Positions 45,218 through 53,233 of a stretch of DNA of 64,000 nt are shown piece by piece. The stretch is from NCBI RefSeq assembly GCF_018919065.1, contig NZ_JAHLQG010000040.1:22304-86303 (forward strand). Reading direction: 5' to 3'. The notes under the pieces were generated by a model. That model was not told the origin of the DNA, did not search any database, and worked only from the letters and a program-made list of their open reading frames with translations. How positions within the stretch are numbered: the stretch's first letter is position 1; the number at the start of each line of letters is the position of its first letter. This DNA comes from Blautia sp. MSJ-9. GTDB lineage: Bacteria; Bacillota; Clostridia; Lachnospirales; Lachnospiraceae. The translations under genes were made by a program, and so were the position numbers.

Positions 45218-46373
45218 TTATTTTACGGGAATGGAAGCGGAACAATATAGCTTTTATCGTGTCCCGAAAGTGCTGTTTACAGAACCATGCTTTAAAGCTC
45301 TTTCTTGTGAAGCAAAGGTATTATACGGTCTGATGCTGGACCGTATGAGCCTGAGCATTAAGAACCGATGGCTGGATTCAGAGGACAGAGTATATATTAT
45401 TTTCACGGTGGAAGAAATTGCAGAGCTGATGAACTGTGGAACCCAAAAGGCAGTGAAGCTGGTAAAAGAGTTGGACAGTAATAATGGGATTGGACTGATT
45501 GAAAAGAAACGTCTGGGTCTGGGAAAGCCTAATGTTATTTATGTGAAAAATTTTATGCTCAGAGAAGTGCCAGACCAAAAGCCGATGGATAGCTGTGCAG
45601 ATTTGCAATCAGAGCAGAAAAATTATAGAAAATGTGCAGATCTGCAATCTGAGCAGGGAAACCATGAAGAATGTGCAAATCTGCAATCAGAAGCTGAGAA
45701 TAGGGAAAAAACAGGCACTTTTCTGAATTGTGAAAATCATCATTCAGGAGTAGTGAAATCCACAATTCAGGATTGTGTGGAATCACAATTACAGAATGGT
45801 GAAAATCACAATTCAGGAATGATGAAAACCACAAATCAAGAATTTCCAGAATCACAATTCCAAAATTGTGAAAATCATCATTCAAGAATAGTGGAAATCA
45901 CAAAACCAGAATATCCGAAATCACAATCTAATAATACTGATATTAACAAGACTGATATTAGTGAAACTGAGATAAATCAATCCTATCCAATCATATCAGG
46001 CAATCTGAAAAAGAAAAGAGATGTGATGGAGGAGATGCGGGCATATCGTGAAGTGATTCATGAAAACATAGATTATCAATATCATGCCAAAGAAGATGTG
46101 GATGAACTGGTAGAACTGATGATTGAAGTTATGATGATGCCGGAGGACAGTATGATTCGGATCGCAGGGACAGAAAAGCCAGTTGCTTTGGTGAAAAGCA
46201 GGTTTATGAAGCTGAATTATTCACATATCGAATATGTGCTGTTTTGTCTGAATCGAAATACGACCAAGGTTGGAAACATTAAAGCATATCTTTTGACTGC
46301 CCTGTATAATGCCCCGGCAACGATAAACAGCTATTATCAGGCAGAGGTTAATCACGATATGTATGGAGGATAA
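45198..46373 (+). CDS. repA: RepA_N family replication initiator
   Basis: 391 aa. The N-terminal RepA_N domain (about 1-120) is clear: FYRVPKVLFTEPCFKALSCEAKVLYGLMLDRMSLS and FTVEEIAELMNCG. A low-complexity middle (about 130-245) contains three 13-residue and three 23-residue tandem repeats, and the C-terminal part (about 270-385; YREVIHENIDYQYH) resembles the DUF6017 tail of element initiators. It would start replication of the circular form. RepA_N replicons are known to carry their origin inside the rep gene, and the DNA repeats here fit that. Confidence 0.85.
   Translation: MQKIQFDYFTGMEAEQYSFYRVPKVLFTEPCFKALSCEAKVLYGLMLDRMSLSIKNRWLDSEDRVYIIFTVEEIAELMNCGTQKAVKLVKELDSNNGIGLIEKKRLGLGKPNVIYVKNFMLREVPDQKPMDSCADLQSEQKNYRKCADLQSEQGNHEECANLQSEAENREKTGTFLNCENHHSGVVKSTIQDCVESQLQNGENHNSGMMKTTNQEFPESQFQNCENHHSRIVEITKPEYPKSQSNNTDINKTDISETEINQSYPIISGNLKKKRDVMEEMRAYREVIHENIDYQYHAKEDVDELVELMIEVMMMPEDSMIRIAGTEKPVALVKSRFMKLNYSHIEYVLFCLNRNTTKVGNIKAYLLTALYNAPATINSYYQAEVNHDMYGG
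45594..45710 (+). repeat. Three 39-bp tandem repeats inside repA
   Basis: Units start at 45594, 45633 and 45672, each with a core like TGTGCAGATCTGCAATC; they encode CADLQSEQ-type peptides. They lie directly before the second repeat set. Confidence 0.85.
45726..45932 (+). repeat. Three 69-bp tandem repeats inside repA, each made of about three iteron-like motifs
   Basis: Units start at 45726, 45795 and 45864, exactly 69 bp apart. Inside each, a core like GAAATCACAATTCAG recurs about every 21-25 bp (two helix turns), giving about nine copies. Spacing and position match iterons of RepA_N origins. Confidence 0.75.
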
Positions 46374-46379
46374 AGGAAC

Positions 46380-46718
46380 ATGAGAAATATGATAAAAAAA
46401 GTTATTGTTCCAGCACTGGTGATTGTTGTATTGTTTGCAGTGCTGAGACCGCTTTGTATCCAGGATGGGAAGTGCAATTATTTATTGCTGTTGCTACTGA
46501 TGGGGATACCATTCGGAATTGGAAAAATGTGTGTCTGGATGGTTCCAAGAGGGTTTGACCTTGGAGGAACACTGGCAGTATGGATAATGAATTTTCTGAT
46601 CGGAGGATTGATAGGAAGTGTCGTTCTTCTGGCAATGGTTGGACAGGCAATCATTTATCTTAGTGTTTTCTTGCTCACAGTTATTACAGGAATACATAAA
46701 ATACCGAGAATAAAATGA
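46380..46718 (+). CDS. DUF6050 family membrane protein
   Basis: 112 aa with about three to four TM helices. The N-terminal KKVIVPALVIVVLFAVLRPLC and IPFGIGKMCVWMVPRGFDLGGT match the DUF6050 family, a standard neighbour of repA in Tn1549-like elements. Function unknown. It starts 6 nt after the repA stop and ends the maintenance operon at the terminator that follows. Confidence 0.75.
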   Translation: MRNMIKKVIVPALVIVVLFAVLRPLCIQDGKCNYLLLLLLMGIPFGIGKMCVWMVPRGFDLGGTLAVWIMNFLIGGLIGSVVLLAMVGQAIIYLSVFLLTVITGIHKIPRIK

Positions 46719-46731
46719 AATAGATCTTTTG

Positions 46732-46767
46732 AAAAGCAGCTAAGACAAAATTAGCTGCTTTTTTTCT
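46732..46767 (+). terminator. Rho-independent terminator after DUF6050 gene
   Basis: AAAAGCAGCTAA pairs with TTAGCTGCTTTT around an 8-nt loop, with a seven-T run. Confidence 0.88.
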
Positions 46768-46772
46768 GGAAA

Positions 46773-46795
46773 CTTTGCGACACAATGTCGTAAAG
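46773..46795 (+). promoter_or_regulatory. Operator candidate for the XRE regulator
   Basis: Inverted repeat CTTTGCGACA-CAA-TGTCGTAAAG, 9 of 10 bases paired in each arm. It overlaps a possible -35 box (TTGCGA at 46776) with GATAAA 18 nt downstream. The position fits self-repression of the XRE gene that starts at 46828. Confidence 0.6.
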
Positions 46796-46827
46796 CTGGG
46801 ATAAATTGCAGGAAAGGAGACACCGTA

Positions 46828-47184
46828 TTGAGCAATCGTGCAATTTCCACAGAACTTATTGAATTGGGAGAACGGATCAGAAAACGCAGGCAGGAAATGA
46901 AGTTGTCACAGGAATCTTTTGCGGAAAAAGCAGGTATCAGTGTCAATACGGTCAGCAGGATAGAAGGAGGGCAAACGGCAATGTCTGTTGAGATTTTCAG
47001 GAAGATGATTGAGATCCTGGAAACAGATGCCAATATCCTGATGGGAAAAGAGAGGGACGATGCAGAAAAAAGAAAGCAGTTTGAGGAAGTATTTTATCGT
47101 ATTCAGAAGATGGAATGGAAAGAGCAGAAAATTATCATGCAGACAATAGATTCACTGATAGAAAGTTTTAATGAGTACAGGTGA
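46828..47184 (+). CDS. XRE family helix-turn-helix regulator
   Basis: 118 aa. TTG 46828 is taken as start because AAGGAG ends 8 nt before it. The Cro/CI-type domain spans about residues 12-70: LGERIRKRRQEMKLSQESFAEKAGISVNTVSRIEGG. The C-terminal helices may dimerise. Its position between the maintenance operon and the broken transfer genes suggests it controls the element's switch between integration and transfer; a matching palindrome lies at its promoter. Confidence 0.88.
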   Translation: MSNRAISTELIELGERIRKRRQEMKLSQESFAEKAGISVNTVSRIEGGQTAMSVEIFRKMIEILETDANILMGKERDDAEKRKQFEEVFYRIQKMEWKEQKIIMQTIDSLIESFNEYR

Positions 47185-47192
47185 AATTTCAC

Positions 47193-47231
47193 CATATATG
47201 GGGTGTAAAACAAAAAAACTCCCCATATATG
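47193..47231 (+). repeat. Inverted repeat after XRE gene
   Basis: CATATATGGGG and CCCCATATATG, 11-bp perfect arms 17 nt apart, 8 nt after the XRE stop. No T run follows, so it may be a protein-binding or RNA structure rather than a standard terminator. Confidence 0.6.
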
Positions 47232-47310
47232 CTAAGGATAATAGTTTTTTGTGCTGTTAAAATAGCAAACAGAGAGAAAGAGACAGAAACAAGGAAGGGA
47301 GACAGGATTG

Positions 47311-47460
47311 ATGACCAGACAAGAAAATTTAATCTATCGGAAGCAGTGTCCCTATGATGCAATGGGAGACTATTCTGTTTTGATGGAAAATGAAAAGAAC
47401 ATAAAAACAGAAAGAAATGCAAAGAAGTCTGACCGGGACATCAGACGGAAAATAAAATAG
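47311..47460 (+). CDS. Small basic element-encoded protein, unknown function
   Basis: 49 aa, with AAGGAAGGGAGACAGG before the ATG. It reads MTRQENLIYRKQCPYDAMGD, then a charged lysine/arginine-rich helix ending in RRKIK. Good ribosome site, start and compact stop support it as a real gene. I do not know the family. Confidence 0.55.
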   Translation: MTRQENLIYRKQCPYDAMGDYSVLMENEKNIKTERNAKKSDRDIRRKIK

Positions 47461-47480
47461 AGGCTGCTGTAAATTAGCAG

Positions 47481-47555
47481 AAAGGGCAGTAAGGAAGTTT
47501 CAGGCTCTCGTTAAAAAAAACGGGTGTGCCGGAAGCTGTTTTTTACTGCCCTTTT
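47481..47555 (+). terminator. Long hairpin before the sigma-like gene, possible attenuator
   Basis: AAAGGGCAGTAA pairs with TTACTGCCCTTT, perfect 12 bp around a 51-nt loop that contains an A-run, followed by a short T tract. It may end transcription from the small gene or attenuate read-through into the transfer region. Confidence 0.5.
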
Positions 47556-47629
47556 GCCAGTAGATCAGTAATAATCCTATCCTTTCTGCTGATGGGCACC
47601 TGTTGCCAGCAGGCAGAAGGGTGGTAATT

Positions 47630-48265
47630 ATGCTGACATTGCAGGAATTGAAACAGGTTGTAGGTAACAGGGAAGAAAGAAGAAAGGTTCCATCCGCCAG
47701 GTATTTAAGAGAAAACGATGTGGCAGTTGTAAAGCAGAGACTGATAGATGGTGCGGAAATTATTGCGTATCAGACAGGATATGTTTTCTATTGTGCAGGT
47801 GATTATGGAACGGTTTTTCCTTTATTTACCTGTCGAGATTATGTATATGAAGCAGGAAGAAAAATAACAGTTGTTAAGGAAGATTTTTTTGATAATCAGC
47901 CCTGGTATGTGCGGTTGATATTAGAAGGTGAAGATCGGCTGTGCAGGAACAGGGAGGTACGAGAACATAATAATTGCATTTCATATAGCCATATTTCAGA
48001 AGGCTGGTGCGAATTGGTGGACAAAAGGCAGAATGTACTTGAAAAACTGATTATAGAAGAAGCTATTGGAGAATTCATGGATCTGCTGACTGACCGGCAG
48101 AGACAGGTGATCCATCAAATTTATTTTCAGCAGCGGACACAAAGAGAAGTGTCACGGGTGTTTGGAATTACAGAACCAGCAGTATCAAAATGTATTTCAC
48201 AGGCAAAGCAGAAAATGAGAAGAAATGCAGGCAGACTGATCGGAGTGCTTCAGAAGGGAGAATAA
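47630..48265 (+). CDS. Sigma-70 region 4-like DNA-binding protein of the element
   Basis: 211 aa from ATG 47630 (AGAAGGGTGG lies 5-6 nt upstream). The C-terminal 65 residues form a sigma region 4 helix-turn-helix: LLTDRQRQVIHQIYFQQRTQREVSRVFGITEPAVSKCISQAKQKM. The N-terminal 140 residues are specific to the element and not recognised. Proteins of this kind precede the transfer genes in Tn1549-like elements and probably activate them. A further sigma-like gene starts 4 nt later but is broken. Confidence 0.75.
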   Translation: MLTLQELKQVVGNREERRKVPSARYLRENDVAVVKQRLIDGAEIIAYQTGYVFYCAGDYGTVFPLFTCRDYVYEAGRKITVVKEDFFDNQPWYVRLILEGEDRLCRNREVREHNNCISYSHISEGWCELVDKRQNVLEKLIIEEAIGEFMDLLTDRQRQVIHQIYFQQRTQREVSRVFGITEPAVSKCISQAKQKMRRNAGRLIGVLQKGE

Positions 48266-48268
48266 AAG

Positions 48269-48355
48269 ATGCGTGGTAAAAAACCAAAGGAAAGACAACG
48301 GTATGTGCTGCGTGTAAATGAAAGGCAGTGTAACAAAAGATTATTCTGCGTATAA
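48269..48355 (+). pseudogene. Broken start of an element sigma-like gene
   Basis: AAGGGAG followed by ATG 48269 starts a frame with MRGKKPKERQRYVLRVNE, which from memory is the N-terminus of a sigma-factor-like protein of Tn1549-type elements, normally about 150-200 aa. After 18 codons the sequence switches to RQCNKRLFCV and stops, because the DNA from about 48,326 belongs to the adhesin gene in another frame. The gene is cut by a deletion or misassembly. Confidence 0.6.
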
Positions 48356-51300
48356 GATCAGTACCGGATCTGGTTCACAGGACCTGGCACTGGTATTTGG
48401 TGAAGGTGTTGATGATGAAAAATATGTGGACTTCAAAGTAACATGGGTACAGTACGCAAGTGTTAAGGTGATTAAAAAAGATGCAAAAGCAGACGCAAAG
48501 CTGGCAGGTGCCGTGTTTGGTTTATACAGTGATGCAAACTGTACAAATTTAATCACAAAGTTACCGGCAACTGATGCGAATGGGGAAGCGTCCGTACAGA
48601 TCATTAAGACACAGAATACCGTATATCTGAAAGAGATTACAGCTCCGACAGGATACCGTATCAATGCAACTGCCTACAACGTAAAACTGGAAGTCAGCAA
48701 AACAGCAACTGTGACTGTTCCGGATGAAGAACAGATGGGCCAGCTGACTGTTTATAAAGAAGGTCAGGTTCTGACAGGTGCAGATGTCACCGAGAATGGA
48801 ACAACATTTAAGTATGAGAAACGCAGACAGAAAGGTGCGATTTATGATGTGTATGCCGGGGCAGATATTAAAACTGCTTATGGTGCCAAGGTTTACAGCA
48901 AGGGTGATCTGGTCAAAGAGAATCTGACAACAGACTCGAATGGGGCAGTCATTCTGAAAAACCTGCATCTTGGTACATATATCGTCAAAGAAAAACAGGC
49001 TCCGACCGGATTTTATAATGCCGGGGAAGAAAAGTCTGTCACTCTTTCTTATGCAGGACAGAATGTAGATGTTGTTTTTTCTGAGACAACCTTTACGAAT
49101 GACAGACAGAAAGCAGAAGTGATTGTGACAAAGCAGGATAAGGATACAGAAAATCCTCTGGATGGAGGAATTTTTGGACTTTATGCAGCCAGTGACATTA
49201 AAAATGCAGATGGAACGGTTGTTGTAAAGAAAGGCACTCTGATTGAGAAAGTGACAACTGGAAATGATGGAATGGCGAAGTTTACCGCAGACCTGCCGCT
49301 GGGATTTTCCTATGATGTAAAGGAAGTACAGGCTCCGGAAGGCTATCTGAGAAATGCGGATGATGTCTATACGTTTACTTTTTCTTATACAAACGATAAG
49401 GAAGCGAAACTGACATTTAAGCATACCTTCAGAAACGAGCGTGTGATAGCAAAGATTTCCTTACAGAAGCAGGACAAAGAAACAAAGAAGGCTGTTCCAC
49501 AGGGAGATGCTACTTTAGAAAAGGCAGTCTATGGACTGTATGCCCGTGAGGATATTGTCCATCCGGATGGAGCAACTGGTGTGATCTACAAAGCAGGCGA
49601 GCAGGTTGCCACTCTCACAACAGATAAGAATGGACAGGCTTCCGTAGATGGATTATACCTTGGTAATTACTATGTAAAAGAGATTACTCCGCCAACGGGT
49701 TACCTGGCAGATGAAGAAGAACATGATCTGGTCTGCAACTACGAGGGTGATCTTGTAGCGGAAGTGAAGCGTGACTGTCTGTCTCTGGAACAGGTGATGA
49801 AGCAGCCATTTGAGATTATCAAGGCAGCGAACAACGGAAAGACAGATGCCGATTTACTGAAAGGTGCAGGATTTACCGCTTATCTGGTATCATCCCTAAC
49901 AGTAAAAGAAGATGGCAGCTATGACTTTGATTCTGTCAAGCCGGTAGTGATCGGGGAAAATGGTGCAACAGAGATCTTTACAGATGAGAAAGGGTATGCC
50001 CGCAGTATTGCACTTCCTTATGGAACTTACATCGTCCGTGAAACAACCACGCCACATAATTACACTCCGGTCAATGATTTCATCGTGCAGATTACGGAAA
50101 ATCATCCGACTACACCGCAGGTATGGAGAGTGCTGCTTGACAAAGAGTTTGAAGCAAAGCTGAAGATCATCAAACAGGACGATGAGACAAAGAAAGCAGT
50201 GCTTCAGAAGAATACAGAGTTTAAGATTTTTAACCTGGATACAGAAAAGTATGTGGAACAGGTAACAACCTATCCGACGACGGTAAAACACAAATCTTAT
50301 TTTACAGATGAGCAGGGATACTTAATCCTTCCACAGAATCTGAAAATTGGACATTACCGTATTGAGGAAGTGAACGCACCTTATGGATATACGCTCAATG
50401 AGAATTACTATGAGGTGAATGTAGATTCCAATACAGCATATCAGATGGACGGAACTTCCGGCGATGTGATCATCGAGATTGCATACGAGAATCATCCGGT
50501 TAAGGGAGAACTGAACATCGTAAAACAGGGTGAGGTCTTAAATGGTTATAAAGATGACTTTACTTATCAGAAAGAAACTCTGGAGGGAGCAGTCTTTGAG
50601 GTATATGCTGCCGAAGATATTTATACAGCAGATTTCCAGAAAGATGATAATGGAAACCGTATCCTGGAGTATGCTTCTGGGGAACTGGTAGGAACTGTTA
50701 CCACGGATAAGGATGGAAAGGCACAGATCGCTGACCTTCCACTTGGAACCTATAAGATTGTTGAAAAGACAGCACCAGAGGGCTTTGTGTTAAATGAAGA
50801 AGCACAGACAGTAACATTTGAATACAAAGACCAGAAAACACCAGTTATTGAGCAGACAGCAACCTTTGAGAATGACCGCCAGAAAGTGGAAGTGTCCGTA
50901 GTCAAACAGGATGCAGAGACAAAAACGGTTGTGGCGGGTGCAGAGTTTGGTATCTATGCAAAAGAAGATATTCTGGCACATGAAGAAGTGATTGTGAAGG
51001 CAGATACCTTACTTGGAAAAGCAGTCAGTGGGGAAGATGGAAAGGCAGTATTTGACGTTGACCTTCCATTTAGTACTTACTATATCAAAGAACTTGCAGC
51101 TCCGGCAGGATATGTCTCTTCTTTTGAGACTTTGGAAGTGACTGCCAAATATCAGGGACAGGATGTGAAAATGGTAGAGCTGGAATCTGTATTTAAGAAC
51201 CAGCCGACAAAAGTAACCTTTACGAAGTCCGATATTACGACAGGCGTGGAACTTTCCGGGGCAACGCTTACGGTGCTTGATAAGGATGGAAATGTGGTAG

Positions 51301-52925
51301 ATACATGGAAGTCTGTAAAGGGTGAGGAACACTTGATTGAAAGACTCACAGCCGGGGAGACATACACTCTTCGTGAAGAAATGGCTCCTTATGGCTATCT
51401 GATGGCGGAAGAAGTTTCCTTTACTGTGGACGATACTGCTGAAATCCAGAAGGTAGAGATGAAAGATGCAGTGCCAACCGGAACACTTATCATCAATAAA
51501 AAAGGTGAGTTCCTGGAGAAAATATCTGCACTGGATTCCATTGGCGGATGGATGAAGCATCTGTTTGAATATCTTTCCGGTTCCCTGAAAGACGTTACTT
51601 TTGAGGTTTATGCCTTAGAAGATATAAAAGCGGCGGATGGTGAGAGTGAAGATTATTACAAAAAGGATGCACTGGTAGCAACAATCACGACGGATGAAAC
51701 AGGAGTGGCGAAACTGACAGACCTTCCTCTTGGCAAATACTGTGTCAAAGAGAAAGAGACAGCAAATGGATATGTCCTGGATGGAGAAGCTCGTGAAGTG
51801 GATCTGACTTACCGTGACCAGAATACCGCAGTTGTTACTTATTCTGCTGACTGGCAGAACAAACGCCAGAGAGCAGAAGTAAACGTGTTAAAGAAAGAAA
51901 AAGATTCCGACCGTGTACTGGAAGGGGCTGTATTTGCCCTGTGCAATAAAGAAAATATTGTCAATGCAAAGGGCGATGTGATCTTGAAAGCGGATACGGT
52001 TATTGAGGAGCAGGCTACGGATAAGGAAGGAAAACTGACCTTTACGGCAGATCTGCCACTTGGCTATACCTACTATGTGAAAGAAACTTCTCCGGCACCG
52101 GGATTTGCGACAACAGACCAGGTACAGGAATTTACTTTTGAATATGGTGGGGCAGATAAGGAAACACTGTCTTATGTGTTTACTTTTGAAGATGAGCCGA
52201 CAACCGTAGAGTTTACCAAAACATCCCTGACAGACGGAAAGGAGATTGAGGGAGCAAAACTGAAAGTTACAGATGAGAGTGGAAACACTGTGGATGAATG
52301 GACTTCTGGTAAAGAACCACATATCATCAAAGAACTGACCGCTGGCAAGAAGTACACCATGACAGAAACACTTCCTGCGGACGGTTATGTGACAGCAGAG
52401 AGCATCACTTTTACGGTGGAAGATACCGGTGAAGTACAGAAGGTGGAAATGAAGGATGATGTGACAAAAGTGCAGATTTCCAAGACCGATATTTCCGGTA
52501 AGGAGCTGCCAGGAGCGAAACTGACGATCCTTGATAAAGATGGAAAGACCGTAGAAAGCTGGACATCTGAGAAAAAACCACACTATATTGAGATGCTTCC
52601 AATCGGGGAATATATCCTCCGTGAAGAAACTGCACCGGATGGTTATCTGGTTGCAGAAGATGTGAAGTTTACGGTCAAAGATACTGGAGAAATCCAGAAG
52701 GTTGTGATGAAGGATGAGGCGAAACCAGAGGAAACTCCAACAGAGACACCGACGGAAACACCAGAAACCACACCAACACCGGAGACAAAAACCACAGAAG
52801 AAACAAAGAAATCGACTTCACCAAAGACAGGAGATAATACACCGATTCTGTTCTGGATTCTGCTTGCAGGGGCTGGAATGGCTGGTCTTGGTGGAACAGT
52901 GATTCTTCGCAAAAAGAAGAAATAA
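48318..52925 (+). CDS. CnaB/SpaA-repeat surface adhesin with sortase signal, N-terminus missing
   Basis: 1535 aa from the first ATG, without signal peptide and with a TAA directly upstream, so the true N-terminus is lost. About 13 CnaB/SpaA-type beta-sandwich repeats follow, each starting with a K-x-D/K-x pattern (VKVIKKDAKAD, VIVTKQDKDTEN, LKIIKQDDETKK, TKVTFTKSDITTG) and ending in an E-x-x-A-P-x-G-Y turn; Lys and Glu/Asn at set places suggest internal isopeptide bonds. The C-terminus has a Thr/Pro/Glu stalk, the sortase motif SPKTG, a TM helix and KKKK. Intact homologues are cell-wall proteins of conjugative elements, perhaps for mating contact. Without a signal peptide it cannot be exported, so it is probably a pseudogene. 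Confidence 0.8.
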   Translation: MKGSVTKDYSAYKISTGSGSQDLALVFGEGVDDEKYVDFKVTWVQYASVKVIKKDAKADAKLAGAVFGLYSDANCTNLITKLPATDANGEASVQIIKTQNTVYLKEITAPTGYRINATAYNVKLEVSKTATVTVPDEEQMGQLTVYKEGQVLTGADVTENGTTFKYEKRRQKGAIYDVYAGADIKTAYGAKVYSKGDLVKENLTTDSNGAVILKNLHLGTYIVKEKQAPTGFYNAGEEKSVTLSYAGQNVDVVFSETTFTNDRQKAEVIVTKQDKDTENPLDGGIFGLYAASDIKNADGTVVVKKGTLIEKVTTGNDGMAKFTADLPLGFSYDVKEVQAPEGYLRNADDVYTFTFSYTNDKEAKLTFKHTFRNERVIAKISLQKQDKETKKAVPQGDATLEKAVYGLYAREDIVHPDGATGVIYKAGEQVATLTTDKNGQASVDGLYLGNYYVKEITPPTGYLADEEEHDLVCNYEGDLVAEVKRDCLSLEQVMKQPFEIIKAANNGKTDADLLKGAGFTAYLVSSLTVKEDGSYDFDSVKPVVIGENGATEIFTDEKGYARSIALPYGTYIVRETTTPHNYTPVNDFIVQITENHPTTPQVWRVLLDKEFEAKLKIIKQDDETKKAVLQKNTEFKIFNLDTEKYVEQVTTYPTTVKHKSYFTDEQGYLILPQNLKIGHYRIEEVNAPYGYTLNENYYEVNVDSNTAYQMDGTSGDVIIEIAYENHPVKGELNIVKQGEVLNGYKDDFTYQKETLEGAVFEVYAAEDIYTADFQKDDNGNRILEYASGELVGTVTTDKDGKAQIADLPLGTYKIVEKTAPEGFVLNEEAQTVTFEYKDQKTPVIEQTATFENDRQKVEVSVVKQDAETKTVVAGAEFGIYAKEDILAHEEVIVKADTLLGKAVSGEDGKAVFDVDLPFSTYYIKELAAPAGYVSSFETLEVTAKYQGQDVKMVELESVFKNQPTKVTFTKSDITTGVELSGATLTVLDKDGNVVDTWKSVKGEEHLIERLTAGETYTLREEMAPYGYLMAEEVSFTVDDTAEIQKVEMKDAVPTGTLIINKKGEFLEKISALDSIGGWMKHLFEYLSGSLKDVTFEVYALEDIKAADGESEDYYKKDALVATITTDETGVAKLTDLPLGKYCVKEKETANGYVLDGEAREVDLTYRDQNTAVVTYSADWQNKRQRAEVNVLKKEKDSDRVLEGAVFALCNKENIVNAKGDVILKADTVIEEQATDKEGKLTFTADLPLGYTYYVKETSPAPGFATTDQVQEFTFEYGGADKETLSYVFTFEDEPTTVEFTKTSLTDGKEIEGAKLKVTDESGNTVDEWTSGKEPHIIKELTAGKKYTMTETLPADGYVTAESITFTVEDTGEVQKVEMKDDVTKVQISKTDISGKELPGAKLTILDKDGKTVESWTSEKKPHYIEMLPIGEYILREETAPDGYLVAEDVKFTVKDTGEIQKVVMKDEAKPEETPTETPTETPETTPTPETKTTEETKKSTSPKTGDNTPILFWILLAGAGMAGLGGTVILRKKKK

Positions 52926-52954
52926 GAGATTATAAGATTTCTTAGTAATGGATG

Positions 52955-52992
52955 AGGGCATTTATGGACACAGGATTCATAGATGCCCTTTT
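52955..52992 (+). terminator. Rho-independent terminator after adhesin gene
   Basis: AGGGCATTTATG pairs with CATAGATGCCCT (12 bp, one G-U), followed by TTTT. Confidence 0.75.
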
Positions 52993-53025
52993 ATAAAATT
53001 TCAAAAGAATTAGGGAGAAAAGAAG

Positions 53026-53178
53026 ATGACAAAAACAGTATTGATCGTTGCTGCAGCTGCAGTATTTCTGGTATATGGATTTGTCCTTTGGTGCTGTATC
53101 AAAGTGGGGGCAGAATCAGAAAAAGAATATATGAAACTGGCAGAAAAGAGAGGAAAGGAGCAGCAATGTGATAAATGA
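53026..53178 (+). CDS. Small single-TM protein of the element
   Basis: 50 aa: MTKTV, a TM helix (LIVAAAAVFLVYGFVLWCCI), and a charged tail KEYMKLAEKRGKEQQCDK. TTAGGGAGAAAAG precedes the ATG. Proteins like this accompany the coupling-protein and secretion genes of Tn1549-type elements. Its stop overlaps a GTG start at 53168 of a further truncated gene. Confidence 0.6.
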   Translation: MTKTVLIVAAAAVFLVYGFVLWCCIKVGAESEKEYMKLAEKRGKEQQCDK

Positions 53179-53233
53179 GGATAAGACAGCAGTGAAAGAA
53201 GAAAGGGCGTGGTGTGATTGCAGGATGAAGTGA
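53168..53233 (+). pseudogene. Truncated start of an element gene
   Basis: GTG 53168, 6 nt after AAAGGAG and overlapping the previous stop, begins a frame reading INEDKTAVKEERAWCDC that stops after 21 codons where group II intron sequence begins. The ribosome site and coupling look genuine, so this is likely the head of a gene lost by deletion. The family is not recognised. Confidence 0.4.

Noticed and set aside
45594..45932. CRISPR-like reading of the repA tandem repeats
   Set aside because: Units are contiguous, in frame and coding, with exact 39- and 69-bp periods and no spacers.
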